Source of the DNA: Geothrix sp. PMB-07
GTDB taxonomy: Bacteria; Acidobacteriota; Holophagae; Holophagales; Holophagaceae
Assembly (NCBI RefSeq): GCF_030758935.1
Contig: NZ_CP132333.1
Span: 3,286,992 to 3,350,991 of the forward strand
Reading direction: 5' to 3'
Length of the DNA: 64,000 nucleotides
In this document: positions 8,656-18,314 of the stretch, piece by piece
Numbering within the stretch: the first letter of the stretch is position 1
Layout: the number at the start of each line of letters is the position of its first letter
Made by a program: the position numbers and the translations under genes
The notes under the pieces: generated by a model
What the model saw: the letters and a program-made list of their open reading frames with translations, nothing else
What the model was told of the DNA's origin: nothing
Database searches by the model: none

Positions 8656-9378
8656 ATGCGAATGAAAAAAGCCCCTCAGCCCGGAAACCCGTCCACCTTC
8701 ATGGAGGCACCGATCCTGCAGACCCAGTCGCTGAGAGAGCAGGTGTATGACTACCTCCGCACTGAGCTCAACCAGGGGCGACTTCAACCGGGGGCCTTCT
8801 TCGACACGGGAGCTTTAAGCCAGCAGCTAGGAGTCAGCCGCACACCATTGAGGGATGCCTTGTTGCAACTCGAAGCCGAGGGCCTCGTGGAAATCCTGCC
8901 GCGTCGCGGCTTCCGGGTGAAGACTCTTACATTGGAGGAGATCCGCCACATTTACCAGGTGGTGGGGGCTCTGGAGTCCGCAGCCATAGCCTCCACGGGT
9001 GCCGCGTTCACCAAGGCTGATCTCGCCAAGATGAAGGCTTCGAACAAGGTGATGATCCAGGCAATCAAATCGGAGGACTACGCCCTTTACTACGACCATA
9101 ACACTGCTTTCCACAGTGTTTTCCTGGACCGCTGCGCCAACCCGCACCTCACCGCACTGGTGCAGTCTTACAAGCACCGGCTTTATTACTGGCCACTTCG
9201 AAAGGTGTTCCTTAAGGCCTGGGAGGAGCGCTCCGTAAAAGAACACGAGCAGTTGATAACGCTGCTGGAAGCCGGTGACGTGCAGGAGGCGGTGGCATAC
9301 CACAGGGATGTGCACTGGTCCTTTGAAAACCAGGAAGCCTTCATCCGCATTTACTATTTCACGGATCGACCAGATTGA
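8656..9378 (+). CDS. GntR-family transcriptional regulator, FadR/FCD subfamily
   Basis: The 240-residue product (from ATG 8656; an alternative start is 8701) has a winged helix (about residues 26-90: LREQVYDYLRTELNQGRL, LSQQLGVSRTPLRDALLQLE, GLVEILPRRGFRV) and an all-helical FCD ligand-binding domain (about 95-230) with the metal-site-like pattern D.. H..FH and HEQLITLLEAGD. FCD regulators usually sense small organic or sugar acids. It is divergent from TonB cassette 1, so control of that cassette and of itself is the natural guess. Its ribosome site is weak, and a small upstream frame precedes it. Confidence 0.85.
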   Translation: MRMKKAPQPGNPSTFMEAPILQTQSLREQVYDYLRTELNQGRLQPGAFFDTGALSQQLGVSRTPLRDALLQLEAEGLVEILPRRGFRVKTLTLEEIRHIYQVVGALESAAIASTGAAFTKADLAKMKASNKVMIQAIKSEDYALYYDHNTAFHSVFLDRCANPHLTALVQSYKHRLYYWPLRKVFLKAWEERSVKEHEQLITLLEAGDVQEAVAYHRDVHWSFENQEAFIRIYYFTDRPD

Positions 9379-9676
9379 CCGGATGGGCGTGCCGTCTCGG
9401 GTTCGCCTCGCAGGCACCTGATTCCAGCCACGGAGGATCAGGAACGGGATCGCACTGCCCCCGTATTAGCATTAAAGTAGGTGGAGAATGAGGCAATACC
9501 TCCTGGCACCCTCCCAGAGATTAGGGTATTTCCTGTCAGACAATCTACCGGTGGAAGCGCTAGGTAGTCGGCCCTGAACAAGTCACAGGTTTAGATTCGG
9601 CAAGGATTTAAGGGAACTTAAGGCATATCTGGTACACCAGAAAGTGAGGGGAGACCCCCGATTTTCCGGTGTACGG
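9379..9676. other. Non-coding gap with short IS-like scraps
   Basis: No gene is seen. A short stretch (about 9543-9580) reads like part of an IS3 OrfA (a tRNA-free match to the TCTACCGGTGGAAGC block) followed by TAGTCGGCCCTGA. That 13-mer also occurs at about 21188 and, reversed, at about 10659-10672. It probably marks the edge of an old element. Confidence 0.35.
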
Positions 9677-10402
9677 ATGAAGCCAAAACCGAGGCGTACG
9701 ACGAGCGAGCAGCCGGTGATCGGCTGGAAGCTGGACTTGGCGCTGGACCCGAACCACGAGTTGGTGCGGCTGGCGGCGGTAATTCCCTGGGAGGACCTGA
9801 CGGCGGAATTCGGCCGCCTGTATGTGCCGGACCTCGGGCGTCCTGGCATTCCGGTCCGGTTGATGGCGGGCCTGCACCTGCTGAAGCACACCTACGGGCT
9901 GTCGGATGAGCAGGTGGTGAAGGGGTGGGTGGAGAACCCCTACTGGCAGCATTTCTGTGGCGAGGAGTTCTTCCAGCACCACTTCCCGATCCATCCCTCG
10001 CAGATGACGCGCTGGCGGGGCCGCATCGGCGAGAAGGGGGTGGAGGAGCTGCTTCAGGCCACGATCAGCGCTGGGAAAGCCACGGGCACCATCACGGAGC
10101 GGAGCTTCGAAAAGGTCATCGTGGACACGACGGTGCAGCCGAAGGCGATCCAGCACCCGACAGACGCGAGACTGTATCGGAAGGTCGATGCCGCCATGCT
10201 GAGGATCGCGGAAGCCGAGGGCATCAGGCTCCGCCAGAGCTACCGCAAGCTCATGGAGTGGGGTTTCCGAAAGCACGAAGGGCATGCGAAGGCCCGGCAG
10301 TTCAAGCGGGCCAGGAAGGTGCTCCGCAGTCTGAAGACCATAGCCGGAAGGGTGCAGCGGGATGTGGAGCGGAAGCTCATGTCAGGCGACATCAGAAACT
10401 GA
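9677..10402 (+). pseudogene. IS5-family transposase (IS1182/ISL2-like), C-terminus lost
   Basis: The 241 remaining residues show the N-terminal DUF772-type region (VRLMAGLHLLKHTYGLSDEQVVKGWVENPYWQHFCGEEFFQ) and the first catalytic Asp (VIVDTTVQPKAIQHPTDA). The family normally has about 450 residues with two more catalytic residues. Here the frame ends at 10402 inside sequence that looks like the terminal repeats of an IS21 element (TGACCCCCT repeated at about 10402 and 10423), so it was most likely cut by that insertion. Confidence 0.8.
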
Positions 10403-10640
10403 CCCCCTGGCGACACGAAATCTGACCCCCTAAGGAAGGGGGTAAGTGATGGAAGTGGAGAGGCAGGATCCTGGCAACCGGGGACCGGAGGCCACGATGC
10501 TGGGTGAGGGGGCAGTGGCGCAGGTATTCGCGTTGAGGGCCTTGGGGTGGGGAGCAAAGCGGATCTCCCTGGAGATGGGCGTGTCCCGGAATGCGGTCCG
10601 GGATTGGCTGAGGGCGGGCGAAGGCCGCCGGTATCCGTCT
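10400..10640 (+). pseudogene. IS21-family left end with IstA N-terminal fragment
   Basis: Two TGACCCCCT repeats and AAGGAAGGGGG precede a frame from 10446. Its product contains a resolvase/IS21-like helix-turn-helix (VAQVFALRALGWGAKRISLEMG then VSRNAVRDWLRAGEG). The frame loses the IstA pattern after about 10632. No IstA catalytic core or IstB ATPase follows, so only the left end of the element survives. Confidence 0.65.
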
Positions 10641-10911
10641 GATCTGGCCCCAATGTGTTTCTCAGGGCCGACTACAATCACCACCAGCCTCATTCGGCCA
10701 TAGGAGGTCAGCCCACCAGTCACACGGCTGAACACCCCCATTGGCAACGACAGGGAGCGAATGCCACGAACCCTCTTCAATGGGCGAGGAAGGCCGAATC
10801 TTCAGAACCGCCCCTTCGTTTATGCCATCCTTTGGAAGCACCCTGAATTGACCAACCCTCTTCCAAGGCCAGATCGTCCAAATCCGAACTGCATAAGAAA
10901 TCCGGGCCAGG
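10641..10911 (+). other. Mosaic of IS fragments
   Basis: Positions 10645-10671 match, reversed, sequence at about 21190-21217. From 10661 the translation reads DYNHHQPHSAIGGQP, and after a frame change PVTRLNTPIGND, the tail of an IS481-type transposase. At 10782-10845 the translation GRPNLQNRPFVYAILWKH resembles the N-terminal block of the IS427-type transposases at 11996 and 21548. These pieces are too short to work and mark repeated insertion and deletion here. Confidence 0.5.
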
Positions 10912-11241
10912 TCAAGGTATGGGGATTATCACTCGGAAAGCTGTTCCGAATCCAGGCTGACTGTCCACTTCAATATTCCCAGAATGTTGATCGACAAGTC
11001 CCTTGACAATACTCAAACCAAGGCCCCAGCCCTCAATCAAATCCCCGGCTTGAGCCTGAGTAAAGGCCTGAAAAATGGTGGCAATTTCTTCAGGTTTCAT
11101 ACCTCGCCCGGTGTCACGGGTTTCTAGGATCCATTTACCATCCCGTTCCCAGGAATGCACCTCAATGGAACCTTCCTTTGTGAATTTTAATGCATTTCCG
11201 ACCAAATTCAGAAGAATCTGCTGAAGGGCTAGGGTGTGTTT

Positions 11242-11736
11242 TCAAAGTCGGAGCCAGGTAAGGACACAGGCAATGGCGACCATGGCGCTGTAGTTGCGCA
11301 TGGTTTTGTCGTAACGGGTAGCGAGGCTTCGGTATTGTTTGAGCTTCGCGAACAGGTTCTCGACGGCGTGGCGGGCCTTGTAGAAATGCTTATCGAAGGC
11401 GGCTGGATCCTTCCTGCATGGATGAGGTGGAACAACTGCCTCTGCTCCAATAGACGCGATCTGATCCCGGCAGGACTTTCCGTCGTAGGCACGATCACCG
11501 AGAACAGCCCCGGCCTCCCGGCCCATTAATAGGCTTCCGAGTTGCTTGCTCTCGTGCGACTGGCCTGGTGTCAGCACGAAATCGACGGGGTTGCCGTGGG
11601 CATCCCCGATCAGGTGGACTTTGGTCGAGAAACCGCCGCGCGAGCGGCCAAGCCCTTGGATGTAGGTCCCCCTTTTGCACCAGCCGCATGCTGATGGGCG
11701 CGGATAACGGTTCCGTCGACCATGACCCATTCGCAA
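11242..11736 (-). CDS. IS427-type transposase, second ORF
   Basis: The frame overlaps the end of the first ORF. From about 11680 it gives the family sequence YIQGLGRSRGGFSTKVHLIGD, LGDRAYDGKSC (second catalytic Asp) and the signature YKARHAVENLFAKLKQYR, which holds the Y-2-R-3-E-6-K motif and the catalytic Glu. It ends VLTWLRL. The usual product is a fusion made by frameshifting at AAAAGGGGG (11676-11668 on the minus strand). This copy has no disabling change that I can see. Confidence 0.85.
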   Translation of the reverse strand: MRMGHGRRNRYPRPSACGWCKRGTYIQGLGRSRGGFSTKVHLIGDAHGNPVDFVLTPGQSHESKQLGSLLMGREAGAVLGDRAYDGKSCRDQIASIGAEAVVPPHPCRKDPAAFDKHFYKARHAVENLFAKLKQYRSLATRYDKTMRNYSAMVAIACVLTWLRL

Positions 11737-11996
11737 TCCGCTTCACCTCGAAGGGCTTCGAGGACCCGCTGCCAGACTCCGCTCCGATTCCACCGATTGA
11801 AGCGCGTGAAGACCGTGTTCCAAGGTCCGAAGGATTCAGGCAAATCTCTCCAGGGCGCTCCCGTTCTGTGCTTCCAGAGGATCGCTTCAACGATGGGGCG
11901 ATTGTCCAGGCGAGGGCGCCCCATTCCACCCTGCTCGCTCGGCAGCAGAGGCTCTAGCCTGGCCCACATTCGTTCAGTCAGAAAAGTTCTCGCCAC
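11610..11996 (-). CDS. IS427-type transposase, first ORF
   Basis: The N-terminal half of the transposase: RTFLTERMWARLEPLLP, the DUF4096 block GRPRLDNRPIVEAILWKH, TGAPWRDLPESFGPWNTVFTRFNRW, and the first catalytic Asp in WVMVDGTVIRAHQHAAG. The frame runs out of family sequence at the AAAAGGGGG slip site and continues only as a short tail. It is nearly identical to 21548-21934. Confidence 0.88.
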   Translation of the reverse strand: MARTFLTERMWARLEPLLPSEQGGMGRPRLDNRPIVEAILWKHRTGAPWRDLPESFGPWNTVFTRFNRWNRSGVWQRVLEALRGEADCEWVMVDGTVIRAHQHAAGAKGGPTSKGLAARAAVSRPKST

Positions 11997-13729
11997 GCTC
12001 TACCTCAACGTCATACCCATGAGGTACCGCAGTTAGGCAATTTGTACAACCCCTTACGTCCATTTGCCTTTCTTGACTTTGAAAACAGGCCCTAGTGGGT
12101 CACCCAATATGCGAACATCCCTAGACGAAGGTGTTTCTTGATAGTGAAAACGTATCCCAACTGCTTCTGCCCGAATTTTAAAACCATCAACTAATCCCTC
12201 GATAGCTTGTGAAGGCACTATAAGGCGTAACCTCGAGGCTGGTAATACATGCTGTAATCTCGAAGCATCAAGGAGTCGACCCGCCAACTGTTCCAAACGT
12301 TTCGCCTCCATTTTGATAATACCAAGCATACGATCATTAAATACAACAGTCTCACCATCTATGCTTTGTACAATTAGCGAAATTGAAGTAAGAGGTCCAC
12401 GTAGATCATGGACAATCCCAAGTGTATGTTGAATTCGTGCCTCAAGTGTTTTTCGGATTTGTGTGTGCGCGTCTTCTATTTCCCTGTTTTTTTGAAGCAA
12501 GCGTTCAGTACGACGGCCAACCTCAATCTCAAGAGAGTGGTTCCTCTTCTGAAGAATCGTAATTCTCCACCGCCATACAACAATCAAAGTGGCAAGAACT
12601 GATATCACTCCTAGTGCTTGTAATGCGAGCCGGTTGTATGACTTCTGTTGTAATCGTGACGCGAATGAATGTCCACTGATTCCATCCATGGTCAAACAGG
12701 CTAAAAAGCGGTACCCGCTCATTTGCAAATTCATTATATTAGGCATATTGCCGATAATCATCTCAGTTGACTGGCTGCCAATTCCCTTAACAATATATTG
12801 AACACGAGGGCTAAAAATACGCAGTGGCATGAGCATGCCTTGGAGGAAGTTTAAATTCTCGAGGTGAGCAAAAACATCTACTGCTGGCAGCGACAGAACC
12901 ACTGAATAAGGAGAGGGTGATGAAATCAGTTCAGTAAGGTCATTTAGGCGGTAGAGTCCGTTAGTAAACCCAATCCAAAGTCTCTGAATTCTGTTAGCGA
13001 ATTCATTATAATGATTCACGGATCGCCAAAAATGATCCACAACAGCCTCAAAGCCCGCTCTCTCCCGAGCCGTAATGCCCATTAGGAAATGAATATTCTT
13101 AATGATCAGCATACCGTGAATATACCGGAAAGTATCGTCCCTAAAGGCGTGCAAATTCCTCAAATTAAGGTTACGCAGCCATATGTTTTCAAATAAGTTA
13201 TAGACCGCCGGAGTATACGGAACCGAGAACACACTCATGTCCTCCAACCGGTGAATTACTATGTCAGCACTATTAAATAGTGGGGAATGAAATGCGCTGT
13301 AATTGTCATTAACATTCATCGTCAAAAATTCATTTACTTTAGTAGGGAACAGTTTTTCACTCCAAACCACTATTGCATATGCGCAATAATTCCAACAATT
13401 ATAATCATCGACAAGTTCAGGATATAATCGTGTTGAAACCAATGATATTCTCGGGGTGGCGGCGAAATCAATTCGCCGCCATCTAGGTTTAAAATTGAAA
13501 ATAATATCATTATTATAAATTTTAACACACCTAATCGGTCCATACTTGTATCGGCAAGGGCCCCATAAGATGCAACATAAAAATCCACTTATCAAAATTT
13601 TTACAATCCCTACAAACATGCCAAATTCTCCGACGTGGACTAAAGTCTGTGGAATCTCCCCCTATATCACTCCCAAATTCATCTTGTTATCAATTAGTGC
13701 CAATTTCTAAACACCTAATCCTATCGTTA

Positions 13730-16700
13730 CTATTTGATGGCAGAATCCAATGGAACTACAACTAATTCTGATGATAAACCGTCCCATAACGTGATTTCCA
13801 ATCGATCCGTATCAGCATATTGATTATTTAGCAGGAATTCCCAGTTATTACTAGTGATTTCTAATGCCAATATTCGCCGTCTTCCACCTTGACACAACTC
13901 TATTGATGCCGCCTTAATACAATTGGACCAACTCAAAACAAGTCGGTCATTTATAATTTTCCAACTCAAGGCCAATCGTCTATTATTAGCACCAACCGCA
14001 GAATCTCCCATGGTCGAATCCCGAATAGCAGATGGAGAGAACCTGACGCCACCATAACCACTAGACCAAACCCCATCCTTGGCCGTAAGTCGGTGATCTC
14101 CGCTCCAGATATCGATTGACTCGGGTAATGCTGTCTCCAAGAATTGCTCAAAAAAATGAATTTCAGAGGGTTGACAGTCTGGAATATTACTACCCTTAAT
14201 TATCCTTTTCACAACGGAACCATCTAAGAATTTCACAACCATAGTATATTTAGACTCAGCCACTTTTTTCTGCTTTGAGGTTGACTCAGAAGATAGAAAT
14301 TTATGAATATTAAGCACCCTATAGCTATCGTCATCAATGTTTATAATACCAGCGATCATCAATGTAGCTGCCACGCGCTCGCCGGAGTCGGGAATCGCAC
14401 TTAAGCTATGGCCCACACCTGCTGCAGGGTGAGTTTTCCACCCTTGTGGATAGGTTTCCTCTAAGTACTGTCGAGATTTATTCCAACTAAAATCCGACAA
14501 AAAGAGTCTTGGGCTGCAATATGACATATAATCATCTGCGAGCAATGTACTGGCTATCGGCACGACATTACCGTCAAAAGGGTTCCTAAAAATAGGTGCC
14601 GCCGGATCCAAAAAATCATAAAGCCTTCCATTATAGGCCGTGGGGTAATCACTCATGATACTGAGTGGCAGACTACAAGCAGATGCACCTCTGACATGGC
14701 CCAAATTAAAGTTATGGCTCAATTCGTGCATCATTACACCAGCGCAACTATAATCACCGCGAGGGCTCAGATTAAATATTCCACCATAGTCACCAGAAAT
14801 GTTGGCGCTACCAGGTGAATAGCCAATACCCCCTCCGTCTGGAGAATAATAGACACCGCTATATATAACCCCCTCTCCGGGGGCCTCAATCTCTTTCACC
14901 AGCGCCATGTCGTATAGCGCCGCTCCATTTGCAGAGAATGGAATTAATATTGTATTTTGACCATTAGCACTCCCGACCTGTAATGGTTCAGGTCTTACCG
15001 AAATACGGATATCATCAGCTACTACAGGGATTGTCATTCTAATCGATTCACGATATTGTTCAATTGTTGGCATAGATGGAACCAAGGTTTTTGACTGAGT
15101 CCTTAAATCTACCAACACGATATCAGGCGGATCGACCGGCAGACCTACAGTGGGTGTCACCTCCATTTGACTACTCTTACCAGTATTCAAAGAGTCGGGG
15201 TCAGTAACCACGACTACCCGAAGCCCTTGGTTCACCCATTCCTTAGGTATTATGGCTGAAAAAGCATTTCCATGTATGCTTCTTGTGTCATACGATAACG
15301 TAGCATTATTCGCAAGTTGCGGCAGAAGAGTTGGGCCTCCTGTCAACGGAAGGTCGCCCTTAAAAGTTAAGCCGTTAAATATCTTGGCTAATAGAACCTT
15401 CGGAGGAGTTACACCTGCTTGTGTTGAAACTAGATATGCGCGCACAACTGCGTCTATTCCAGGAACCAATCTTTGGTAAGGAGATCCTACTTGGGTGTGC
15501 ATTATTCTTTGTCCAACATCAACTCCGGCGATACGGGCATCTCCGCACCCATCGCGAGCCACATAACCGACAACAGTCCATCCCTGATAAGGCGTCAGGA
15601 CCTTTATTTGTCCTCCACAACCAATTCCTGGCGGGACCTGAAAGGAAAGCAGATTCGAATAGCCTCCGTCCGGGATTGATACCGAGTTCCCTGCAATCTG
15701 AAGGCCAGTTATCAACCCCAGATTCTTGCCGGGAACTTCTACATTTTGTCCGATGCCGCTACGATAAACTCGACTTGGGTCACTCGCGGTTGCCCTTTCT
15801 TTGACTATCAGACTGGGCATCGGTCCAGTGGCCACATCGTCAGGACCACGATCACCAAGGATCACGATAGTGCCAGTTGAAGCATTCTGAGGCACCAAAA
15901 AGGGTAAATTTTGCCCAATTTTTGACAAATCGATTGGATCAACCACAACCTCTACACCATTAGCAAACCTAATTTTAAGGTTAGTCGTAAAGGCCAAAAA
16001 ATTAGCCAGATACGGCCTTTCCCCCCATGCAATTGCCCCCGAATAAAGTCCACCAATTGAACCGTTATTGGGGTCTGTAAATATCATTTTGTGAACAACC
16101 TTCCATGATTGCGTCGTTTCCATTTGATGCCCATTTGAATGCACAAGAACAATCGGTTTATTCACATAGCCCCTTCCTCCCTGCCAATAATACGGCAAAG
16201 CAAAGGTTACTGATGTCTCAGTTCTTGAAGTAATGGTCAATGGCTTACCATTGTGGGATGCTGATACAAGGTCCCTGAAACCACTTCCGACCAAGGTTAT
16301 CACAGCTGGCTGATCCTGAGCATGCCAACTGTGATAACTCCATTCATTTGAAAAACTATCTACCCTGAATAAGGGAGTAATACTCAATACTTGATCAGAT
16401 AAAACCACGGTTTTACTTGAAGCAAACTCAATTTTTGATGAAATTGTAGATGGAGGTACTGTGAATGATATTTGGTCATCCCCCCCTCCTTTTTGAGTTA
16501 CAACATCAATACCTGCAATCATAATTTTGGTAACCGAGGTCAACCCTATCCCACGCACTGTGACAATATCGCCTTGCCTTGCCGAAAGAGGTGAAATGGA
16601 ATCGATCCGAAATGGTGCAACCCTGACAAATACCACCTCACTATCGATTGAACCAAATGTGTTTGATACCTTTACCCATATCAGGCCATCTGATTTTTTT

Positions 16701-17827
16701 ATTAGATCTTCACCTTGCAATGTCAATTGAGGTGATGTGGCACCAGGAATTGCGGTTGGTTCCACATCAAATGAGTCAGGCCTGTAATACCATTGATAGG
16801 AAAGCTCTGGAGCACCCACTGCTAAAATAGAAAGAGTTGCCCTCCCACCGTAAGGAGCCGTTACCGGTGCGGGTTGTGCAGTGATGCTCGGTGCCCCCAA
16901 TGCACTTGTAACAGTAAGTACCGCCGCGTTGCTCGTGACACTCCCTATGCTGTTGCTCACTGTCACCGTGAAACTGGCACCATTGTCAGCGCTCGTTGTC
17001 ACAGCCATGGTGTAGTTGGCCGAGGTCGCCCCGCTGATAATTGTTCCATTGCGCTTCCACTGGTAGCTCAGGGGCGCAGTGCCACTCGCCACCACGCTGA
17101 GGTTTCCAGGCTGACCTGACGTAACGATCTGATCTCGAGGTTGTGTAGTGATGCTCGGCGCCTCCGATGTACTTGTAACGGTAAGTACCGCCGCGTTGCT
17201 CGTGACACTCCCTATGCTGTTGCTCACTGTCACCGTGAAACTGGCACCATGGTCAGCGCTCGTTGTCACAGCCATGGTGTAGTTGGCCGAGGTCGCCCCG
17301 CTGATAATTGTTCCATTGCGCTTCCACTGGTAGCTCAGGGGCGCAGTGCCACTCGCCACCACGCTGAAGTTTCCAGGCTGACCTGACGTAACGATCTGAT
17401 CTCGAGGTTGTGTAGTGATGCTCGGTGCCTCCGATGCGCTTGTAACGGTAAGTCCCGCCGCGTTGCTCGTGACACTCCCTATGCTGTTGCTCACTGTCAC
17501 CGTGAAACTGGCACCATTGTCAGCGCTCGTTGTCACAGCCATGGCGTAGTTGGCCGAGGTCGCCCCGCTGATAATTGTTCCATTGCGCTTCCACTGGTAG
17601 CTCAGGGGCGCAGTGCCACTCGCCACCACGCTGAAATTTCCAGGCTGACCTAAGGTAACGATCTGATCCCGAGGTTGTGTAGTGATGATCGGTGCTACCG
17701 TGCTGGGCATTCCACTTTTGCTGGCAGTGCCCCCCCCACCACAATCAACCGACACAAATGCCGTTGACAGGATGGCCAGCACAAGGAATGCAATGGACCT
17801 CGAATTGAAACCGACTGTTTTATTCAT
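13730..17827 (-). CDS. Large secreted lipoprotein with Ig-like repeats and a metzincin zinc-protease domain
   Basis: This 1365-residue protein starts with a hydrophobic signal and a possible lipidation Cys (residue 29, in FVSVDCGGGG; Asp before Cys is unusual). Three near-identical Ig-like modules of 89 residues follow (about 46-312, each with PLSYQWKRNGTIISGATSANY), then a fourth diverged one and IPT/TIG-like segments (ISPLSARQGDIVTVRGIGL). Near residue 1035 it has HELSHNFNLGH, the metzincin zinc site, then SIMSDY, a likely Met-turn. It would be anchored or displayed outside the cell and cleave proteins. A minus-strand TATAAT lies at 17850-17845. It is divergent from the LytS/LytTR genes, which may control it. 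The gene is AT-rich relative to the window. Confidence 0.85.
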   Translation of the reverse strand: MNKTVGFNSRSIAFLVLAILSTAFVSVDCGGGGTASKSGMPSTVAPIITTQPRDQIVTLGQPGNFSVVASGTAPLSYQWKRNGTIISGATSANYAMAVTTSADNGASFTVTVSNSIGSVTSNAAGLTVTSASEAPSITTQPRDQIVTSGQPGNFSVVASGTAPLSYQWKRNGTIISGATSANYTMAVTTSADHGASFTVTVSNSIGSVTSNAAVLTVTSTSEAPSITTQPRDQIVTSGQPGNLSVVASGTAPLSYQWKRNGTIISGATSANYTMAVTTSADNGASFTVTVSNSIGSVTSNAAVLTVTSALGAPSITAQPAPVTAPYGGRATLSILAVGAPELSYQWYYRPDSFDVEPTAIPGATSPQLTLQGEDLIKKSDGLIWVKVSNTFGSIDSEVVFVRVAPFRIDSISPLSARQGDIVTVRGIGLTSVTKIMIAGIDVVTQKGGGDDQISFTVPPSTISSKIEFASSKTVVLSDQVLSITPLFRVDSFSNEWSYHSWHAQDQPAVITLVGSGFRDLVSASHNGKPLTITSRTETSVTFALPYYWQGGRGYVNKPIVLVHSNGHQMETTQSWKVVHKMIFTDPNNGSIGGLYSGAIAWGERPYLANFLAFTTNLKIRFANGVEVVVDPIDLSKIGQNLPFLVPQNASTGTIVILGDRGPDDVATGPMPSLIVKERATASDPSRVYRSGIGQNVEVPGKNLGLITGLQIAGNSVSIPDGGYSNLLSFQVPPGIGCGGQIKVLTPYQGWTVVGYVARDGCGDARIAGVDVGQRIMHTQVGSPYQRLVPGIDAVVRAYLVSTQAGVTPPKVLLAKIFNGLTFKGDLPLTGGPTLLPQLANNATLSYDTRSIHGNAFSAIIPKEWVNQGLRVVVVTDPDSLNTGKSSQMEVTPTVGLPVDPPDIVLVDLRTQSKTLVPSMPTIEQYRESIRMTIPVVADDIRISVRPEPLQVGSANGQNTILIPFSANGAALYDMALVKEIEAPGEGVIYSGVYYSPDGGGIGYSPGSANISGDYGGIFNLSPRGDYSCAGVMMHELSHNFNLGHVRGASACSLPLSIMSDYPTAYNGRLYDFLDPAAPIFRNPFDGNVVPIASTLLADDYMSYCSPRLFLSDFSWNKSRQYLEETYPQGWKTHPAAGVGHSLSAIPDSGERVAATLMIAGIINIDDDSYRVLNIHKFLSSESTSKQKKVAESKYTMVVKFLDGSVVKRIIKGSNIPDCQPSEIHFFEQFLETALPESIDIWSGDHRLTAKDGVWSSGYGGVRFSPSAIRDSTMGDSAVGANNRRLALSWKIINDRLVLSWSNCIKAASIELCQGGRRRILALEITSNNWEFLLNNQYADTDRLEITLWDGLSSELVVVPLDSAIK
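16880..17690 (-). repeat. Three tandem 267-bp repeats encoding Ig-like modules
   Basis: The same sequence recurs with an exact 267-bp period (for example the blocks beginning near 16874, 17141 and 17408). The copies differ by only a few bases, so the expansion is recent or kept uniform by recombination. The period is 89 codons, so gain or loss of a unit keeps the frame. Confidence 0.92.
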
Positions 17828-18314
17828 ACAATCTTAGATTCCTTATTATAGAGACCATAATCACGGTCATCACATTTCATTAGGTCTAAAACTGCCCAAC
17901 TCTGATCGTATTCAAGAAACCAAGAGGATCGACGAGAGGGTTGAAAGGAGGCGGCCGAAATGACATAATTCAAGGCCAAAGTGGTCATATTCGCACGGCA
18001 ACCGAACTATAGGATGCATCAAGGATTACCGGAAAGTTGCCTTAATCTCACAAATATTCCCCCAAATAACAACTTAAGTTGGCACATTTAAATCCTCATC
18101 AAAATTCACCGCAGAATTTAACCACTTGGCCGACCCAATTCGCCATTTCACCAGAAAAACAATCTAACATTGCCGACATTCAGGATAGTAACCTTTAGGC
18201 GTTATCTTAAGGTGCGCCAACAAGTCAAAACTGAAGAATCAATTCTGATAAACATCAATCAATTCATTGCAGCTTTCATCAATTTGCAATATAACTTAGT
18301 GAACAGGGATCAGT
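17828..18314. promoter_or_regulatory. AT-rich divergent promoter region between the protease and the sensor genes
   Basis: It contains no gene. For the plus-strand sensor operon there is TTGCAG (18267-18272), a 17-base spacer and TATAAC (18290-18295), with AGGGATC before the ATG at 18315. For the minus-strand protease gene there is TATAAT at 17850-17845 with a poor -35. I could not make out convincing LytTR-type direct repeats by eye. Confidence 0.5.

Larger units (their letters stand above)
11232..12091 (-). mobile_element. IS5-family element (IS427 group), copy 1
   Basis: It is about 860 bp with terminal inverted repeats GGGTGTGTTTTCAAAGTC (11233 onward) and the reverse complement of GGGCCTGTTTTCAAAGTC (to 12091). 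It is flanked by CTAG on both sides, as expected for a short TNA-type target duplication. It carries two overlapping minus-strand frames. It interrupts the histidine kinase gene. Copy 2 lies at 21452-22311 in the other orientation. Confidence 0.9.
10912..13619 (-). pseudogene. Membrane histidine kinase split by an IS element
   Basis: The 5' part (13619-12092) encodes about 509 residues: a long sensor region I do not recognise, one membrane segment (LALQALGVISVLATLIVVW), a coiled coil, and a HisKA domain with phospho-acceptor His in GIVHDLRGPLTSI. The 3' part (11231-10912) encodes the rest of the HATPase domain: N box LLNLVGNALKFT, G1 DTGRGM, F box IFQAF, G2 WGLGLSIVKGL. Joining them across the IS restores GDPL-ALQQILLNLVGN, so the original protein had about 615 residues. 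As it stands the first product ends after IS-encoded residues and lacks the ATP site. No response regulator is adjacent. The 5' part is much more AT-rich than most of the window. Confidence 0.88.

Noticed and set aside
8547-8750. Small Cys-rich protein upstream of the GntR regulator
   Set aside because: The frame overlaps the regulator's coding start in another frame, and its ATG has no proper ribosome site.
12054-12091. The encoded end VFKVKKGKWT as the natural C-terminus of the histidine kinase
   Set aside because: These codons lie inside the terminal repeat of the IS element. The true continuation of the ATPase domain is at 11231-10912.
16880-17690. CRISPR or other non-coding repeat array
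   Set aside because: The units are contiguous 267-bp coding repeats without spacers and translate to Ig-like modules.
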